A program made the translations under genes and the position numbers. Under the pieces are notes generated by a model. It searched no databases, had not been told where the DNA came from, and worked only from the letters and a program-made list of their open reading frames with translations. 11,756 bases of DNA from Oehlia diaphana (taxonomy: Eukaryota > Glomeromycota > Glomeromycetes > Glomerales > Glomeraceae), in assembly GCA_003833135.1 (NCBI GenBank), contig QZLH01001029.1, positions 6,614 through 18,369 on the forward strand. The letters are read 5' to 3'. Positions 7,871 to 11,756 of the stretch are shown one piece after another. Every line of letters starts with the position of its first letter. Position 1 is the first letter of the stretch.

Positions 7871-8659
7871 TTTTATTAAATTATACAATTAACTTTAGCT
7901 AAATTATAATTCCAGCTAAAATTAAGTAGTAAGAATCATCTACAGTGAGATTTAACTTTATTTTATATTTAATTAATAAAAATTAAAGTAATTTTACTAT
8001 GCAATAACTAAAGAAAAATAAATTAATTTATATAAAAATAATAAAAAATAAATAAATTAATTAAAATAAATATTAAAGGCTAAAAAAAATTGAATTATTG
8101 CATTACAATTAAGATTTGATTTTTTAATTCAATTTTTAATTAATCAATTTGGATTTTTTTTTTTTAATGATCTATATATACTTTATTGATATTAAGTTTA
8201 TATAACATATAAATAAAATCAATTTATTTTTAATTAATTTAATTTTGCTAGAATTAATTTCTATATCCAGCATACTTAGTAAGATACTTCTCTAAAAAAA
8301 TATACATTAAGAATGTTTGCTAAAACTATTTTTTCAAAATTTTAAAATTCAACCTGAAACTCTTTTTTATAATAAACTTAATTGCTAAAACTATTTTTAT
8401 GCTTTTCTGAAACTAATTATAATTTAGGAAAATTTTGGATTTACCAATTTTTTTATTAAAAATAAAGTTTTTAAATTTTAGATTTTTGAATTTTATTGTT
8501 AAATGAGTTTTGAGCAATAACATTAATATACATAATAGAACCAGATTTTTACTTATTTTTTTTAAGTAATCTATAAAAACAGTTAGCTATTTTTAAGTAT
8601 TTTGGTTAAAGTAAAATTGTCAAATATATTAAAGTAACTATGCTTCAGAATTAATCAAA
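7871..8659. other. AT-rich stretch, short repeats only
   Basis: No gene was recognised. The string TTGCTAAAACTATTTTT occurs near 8318 and again near 8381 (as ATTGCTAAAACTATTTTT), followed by similar CTGAAACT text, so there is a short direct duplication of about 60-bp spacing. The rest is low-complexity AT sequence. Confidence 0.35.
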
Positions 8660-9015
8660 TAATTTATCAATAAAAATCAGTTTTTGTATAGTTTGTAAAT
8701 TCTTTTGCTGTTAATTGCTGATATGACATAAAAATTTATATATATTTAATTTATTTTATCATCTAATAAATTTATTGTATAATTAAACTATTTGATTGTT
8801 AAATAACATTTATCATAAAATTTTCCATTATACTTGTAATAAATTTTGTTAACAAAGTCATCATTGACTTGTATGGGTTGTATAGATGTAGAAAATCAAG
8901 TAAAAATGTGAATTCTTATTGAATTGACAAGTGTTAAAAATCTTAACTTATCACAAATTTCTACAGAATGAATTTCTACTATATGAGTTAAAGATCTTTC
9001 TTCTTTAATATAATT
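8660..9015 (-). pseudogene. Unrecognised decayed coding fragment 2
   Basis: A minus-strand frame from 9015 to TAA 8746-8748 has 90 codons with only two internal stops. One is TGA at 8896-8898 (HIFT-stop-FST, where W would fit) and the other is TAG at 8788-8790 (LTIK-stop-FNY, where Q would fit). It includes THIVEIHSVEICDKLRFLTL and VNDDFVNKIYYKYNGKF. Beyond a frameshift, 8667-8711 reads MSYQQLTAKEFTNYT, which aligns without gaps to MIETQNTLNEFVNYT of the fragment at 5223-5411. Upstream of 9015 three stops are followed by a possible acceptor-like CTAATAG, so this may be one exon. No domain is recognised. The composition looks protein-like, but chance cannot be excluded in DNA this AT-rich. Confidence 0.35.
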
Positions 9016-9500
9016 TTACTATTAGGTAAATAAATATTTTTCAAAATTCTAATACAATACAATAGTAATTTATAAATTAATAATATTAAAATAGTTTTGT
9101 AATTATTTATTAATGTACGTCAATTATAAAAAAAAGAAAAAAAATTGCTTGATGTTATATATTAATAAATTATTATTATTATTAAATTTTTTTGAAAAAA
9201 TTAATAATATAAATTTATTAAATTAGAATTATTGATAAATACAATTTAAAATTTTTAAAAATTTTACATAATCTATTTATTTGTAAACTATACATAAATT
9301 GTATACAAAATATAATTACATGATCAATTCATTTGTATAAAATTGTATATAAAACATAACATTTATATATAGTTAAATATTAAAAAAAATTATTTTTATT
9401 ATTTATAATAATATTAATAAAAGTTTATATATATATTAATTTAAAAAAATTCATATTACAATTAATAAAGAAATATAATGATATTTTACAAAATAAAGTA
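9016..9500. other. AT-rich stretch with ATT microsatellite
   Basis: Simple AT-rich DNA with an (ATT)n patch at about 9170-9185 and (TA)n patches. The 16-mer ATTTGTAAACTATACA at 9278-9293 is the exact reverse complement of a string in coding fragment 1 (about 5248-5263), so it may be a third, inverted scrap of that family. No other feature was found. Confidence 0.35.
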
Positions 9501-9506
9501 ATAAAG

Positions 9507-9558
9507 TATACTTGATGATCATCTATTGATGATCACTAGATGATCACGTAAGTGTATA
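9507..9558. repeat. Triple GATGATCA cluster inside an inverted repeat
   Basis: GATGATCA occurs at 9514-9521, 9528-9535 and 9539-9546. The outer copies are arranged so that TATACTTGATGATCATC pairs imperfectly with GATGATCACGTAAGTGTATA. It lies where the CpG-poor repeat zone gives way to the CpG-retaining flank. It could be a protein-binding site or the end of an old element; nothing more can be said. Confidence 0.5.
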
Positions 9559-10127
9559 TATTAAAACCCGATCAAAATTAACAGATTTAACATATTTATG
9601 TAGTAATTCGAGTAAATTACTCAAAAAATTACAAATCATTTTATGTTTATTATAAGTTTGTCACATACCTTATAAAGAAAAAAAAATTACTTACATATTG
9701 AAAAAGTTGAATTTATTGTAAAAAAATAAATGTTTTGTTATATCAGCTGAAAAAACAAATAAACAACTAAACTCTCCTTGTTGACATGCAGCTATATGTT
9801 TGACAAAAAGATATCATTACTATAATTGTTTTTAGGATAAAAAATTCCACTTCATTCTTATCATGTTATCTTTTAACTTATTCGTATTCATTGTGTACTA
9901 TCAAAAACAATCATGCACCAAAATTCACGCCATAAGTTTTATCCAAAATAAATTTTCTTGTCTTTATTACAATGAAATAATTATAATGGATTAATTTATT
10001 ACACTTTTGTGAGGTCTCGAATATTCTACAGTCGTGAAACATGACAAAAATTTTTAATTTAGTTTAATTAGAATAAAATTTCATAAAACTAAGAATATAA
10101 TAATATAACAAAGGTGTTATTATTATT

Positions 10128-10158
10128 TTTTTTTTTTTTAAAAAAAAAAAAATTTTTT
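10128..10158. repeat. Poly(T)-poly(A) palindrome
   Basis: About 13 T are followed by about 13 A and then about 6 T, making a homopolymer palindrome. A similar T-run then A-run junction closes the window at about 11728-11756. Long poly(dA:dT) tracts often exclude nucleosomes at promoters; here that role is only a suggestion, and run lengths may be affected by sequencing or assembly. Confidence 0.6.
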
Positions 10159-10839
10159 GCTTATCAAGATTTGAGCTTTTTGATTTTTGACAGGTAGTTT
10201 ATTCCATTGTCAATCATTACGCCATTGTTTCTTATCCGAGGAGTAAAGTTAGTATAATGCAAAACAATGATTATTTTTATAAAGAAATGAAATATATTGT
10301 TGTTTTTATAATTGAGAAATGTTCGAAATCCTCACTTTGAAATATACTAATCGCATTCATTGTTATTTCATTTCCATATTAAGATATCTCGTGATCTAAT
10401 GTGACGTTTCATAGGTACACGTTTTCGATACGCGTAAAAGTTGTTTACTTTTTAACGAACTTTTTTAATGTTCTTTAAATGGAAAAGTTATTGAATTTTA
10501 AATAATAATGCACAACTGACAGCTTTTTTTTTTTTTTCTTCTACTTCTTTTTATCAAAGCAATGATAATGCATATATATTATTTAAATCACAAAGACGAG
10601 GCGTTTTATTTGTTGAATGAAAGCATTAAATCCTTAATTGGATTATCTTTCAATTTTGGTATCAGTAATTTCTCCGCTTTCTCCTTCATTTTCACGTTTT
10701 ATAATTTCAACATGTGATTAAGTGTTGCAAATACGAAACAGGAAAAACATGTTTGATACTGCACCATGTTTAAAAAAGAGGACAAAAAAGTAAGTTGTGG
10801 AATAATATTAAAGTTTTTTGGGTTCATTCTTTGTTCATC

Positions 10840-10856
10840 CGTTATCGAAGATAACG
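10840..10856. promoter_or_regulatory. Inverted GATAA pair
   Basis: CGTTATCGAAGATAACG is a perfect 7-bp inverted repeat with a 3-nt centre. It places two GATAA/TTATC motifs head to head, as in binding sites of fungal GATA-type regulators. There is no adjacent recognised gene, so a regulatory role is inferred only. Confidence 0.3.
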
Positions 10857-11350
10857 AGAAAATAAACAAATCAAAAACATTCTAACTAAAAAAGAACGCG
10901 AAATATGTGCGAAAAAAAAAAAAATATTAGGTTCAAATCTTTTTTGTGTAATAATTTATATTTATATATATTTAATCCTTTATTTTAGTTTGATTTTCAT
11001 CTCCTGACTTTGAAAATTTCCATAAAATTTTTTAACATGTAATATGATGTAATTATTTAAACCTTTTTTGGTTTTTCGTATCTTTGAAAAAAAAAATTAT
11101 ATAATCGTATTTTTTATTTACTTTTCAATTGTTTTAATATTAAATAAAGACAATCCTTTGGTATAACGTGGAAAAAAAAAATCCCAATCCGTCCCTTTAG
11201 CCACTAATTTTTTTTTTTTTTTTTATCATTCCTTATTAATCGCTTTCCTGAACACAGCAGACTGATAAGAGAAATCACATGCGAATAATGGTATCACAGG
11301 TTTAACTGTCAAAAAAAAATTTTTTCTTTCTATCAAAGTACATTAGTTCG

Positions 11351-11366
11351 TTCCGAATTTCCGAAT
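11351..11366 (+). repeat. Tandem TTCCGAAT pair
   Basis: TTCCGAAT occurs twice in immediate tandem at 11351-11358 and 11359-11366, about 40 bp before the promoter-like motifs. It may be a paired protein-binding site. It is short, but unusual for its C+G content in this DNA. Confidence 0.4.
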
Positions 11367-11390
11367 GGCAAAGTAGATAGGGTAAAAGTA

Positions 11391-11466
11391 TGACGTGAAA
11401 CCAATGATTAGTTACGTCTCTTTTCCTTATACATCAAGAAAATATCACACAGCATGCATATAAATA
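11391..11466 (+). promoter_or_regulatory. Promoter-like CRE, CCAAT and TATA motifs
   Basis: TGACGTGA (11391-11398, one base from a CRE), CCAAT (11401-11405) and TATAAATA (11459-11466) occur in the usual order, with about 60 bp between the CCAAT and TATA boxes. They are followed by a pyrimidine-rich TCTCTATCTTTTCTG near 11477. No usable ATG frame follows in the window: the ATG at 11652 meets a stop after three codons. Any gene would therefore start beyond 11756 or after an intron. This is inference from motifs only. Confidence 0.4.
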
Positions 11467-11725
11467 ACTGGCATTATCTCTATCTTTTCTGTATCCTTTT
11501 TTAATAAAAAAAAAAAATTTAGAATAACCTTAAAAAAATTCAATCATATCATATATATAATATAAATAAGACAAGATTTAATTCAGGAAAAGTTACGATA
11601 CTGCAACTGCAAAGCATTGAAAATTATTAACAAATAAGATTTATTAAGACAAATGATACGTTGATATATATATATATACTATTATATGTATGCATTATAT
11701 TATGTATGAAAAAAATTTTTCACCT

Positions 11726-11756
<31 letters not shown>
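11467..11756. other. Possible 5' untranslated or upstream region
   Basis: AT-rich sequence with an A-run near 11508, a (TA)n microsatellite at about 11664-11678 and a terminal T-run/A-run junction at the window edge. No start codon opens a useful frame. If the promoter-like motifs at 11391-11466 are real this would be leader sequence, otherwise it is plain intergenic DNA. Confidence 0.3.

Larger units (their letters stand above)
9559..11390. other. CpG-retaining non-coding flank
   Basis: No ORF worth calling and no transposon is recognised, but the composition differs from the preceding 6 kb: CpG is frequent and simple repeats are less dominant. It includes ACGCGT (10430-10435), a GAAnnTTC pair near 10018-10027, poly(dT)/(dA) tracts and the GATA palindrome at 10840. 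Such sequence would suit an intergenic, regulatory or UTR region next to a real gene. Short conserved exons of an intron-rich gene cannot be excluded by eye. Confidence 0.4.

Noticed and set aside
9836..9947. GGATAAAA/TTTTATCC inverted 8-mers as element ends
   Set aside because: The arms are only about 8 bp, there is no target duplication, and the interior shows nothing.
10164..10331. Minus-strand open frame of 55 codons
   Set aside because: It has no start codon at the front and no recognised motif. One or a few such frames are expected by chance in this much AT-rich DNA.
10430..10435. ACGCGT as an MluI cell-cycle box
   Set aside because: It is a single six-base site with no neighbouring copies or adjacent gene; too weak to call.
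10927..10946. GGTTCAAATC followed by a T-run, resembling a tRNA B box and pol III terminator
   Set aside because: The flanking bases do not form a T-arm stem, and no A box or acceptor stem lies upstream.
1..11756. CRISPR array, rRNA genes or bacterial-type operon
   Set aside because: No regularly spaced identical repeats, no rRNA core motifs and no coding density were seen.

Overview
The window looks like nuclear DNA of a very AT-rich, transposon-laden eukaryote. The best guess is an arbuscular mycorrhizal fungus (Rhizophagus-like Glomeromycotina). That guess rests on the extreme AT content, on the style of the decayed hAT and MULE/SWIM transposase proteins, and on the apparent footprint of cytosine methylation. 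It is family recognition by eye, not a database match. No intact protein-coding gene was found. The two longest ATG-initiated ORFs are chance frames inside transposon remains.

Layout. 1-151: short C-rich flank. 152-2058 (minus): pseudogene of a hAT transposase (CxTRW-like core and C-terminal dimerisation region), split by a 520-bp foldback element at 903-1422. 2106-2211: intron-like stretch. 2212-3048 (plus): pseudogene of the C-terminal half of a MULE-type transposase with a ruined SWIM zinc finger and a degenerate zinc knuckle. 3049-9500: about 6.4 kb of very AT-rich, CpG-starved repeat graveyard. It holds a GC-rich 310-bp TA-flanked MITE (5916-6225), an old decayed relative of it in opposite orientation (right half of 6578-7023), and a second direct relative at 4504-4835. 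It also holds an inverted/tandem 65-bp repeat cluster (about 7665-7870) and two minus-strand decayed coding fragments of one unrecognised family (5223-5411 and 8660-9015). 9500-11756: a different compartment that is less AT-rich, keeps its CpG dinucleotides and has no recognisable transposon. It carries regulatory-looking sites and a promoter-like CRE/CCAAT/TATA arrangement near 11391-11466 pointing out of the right edge.

The unifying theme is mutational. In the hAT and MULE pseudogenes most in-frame stops sit where W, R or Q is expected and need only G:C to A:T transitions. The foldback arms differ by about 24 transitions and 4 transversions (hand count), many at former CpG sites. The old MITE relative differs from the young copy mostly by G:C to A:T changes. 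CpG counts are about 8 in roughly 6.1 kb of the repeat zone (MITE excluded) against about 42 in the last 2.2 kb. I infer a methylated, deaminating transposon compartment abutting an unmethylated, gene-proximal one. No new enzymatic or defence system was recognised; the nearest to something undescribed are the composite GTTTYRGCA-motif MITE family and the unknown paralogous coding fragments.
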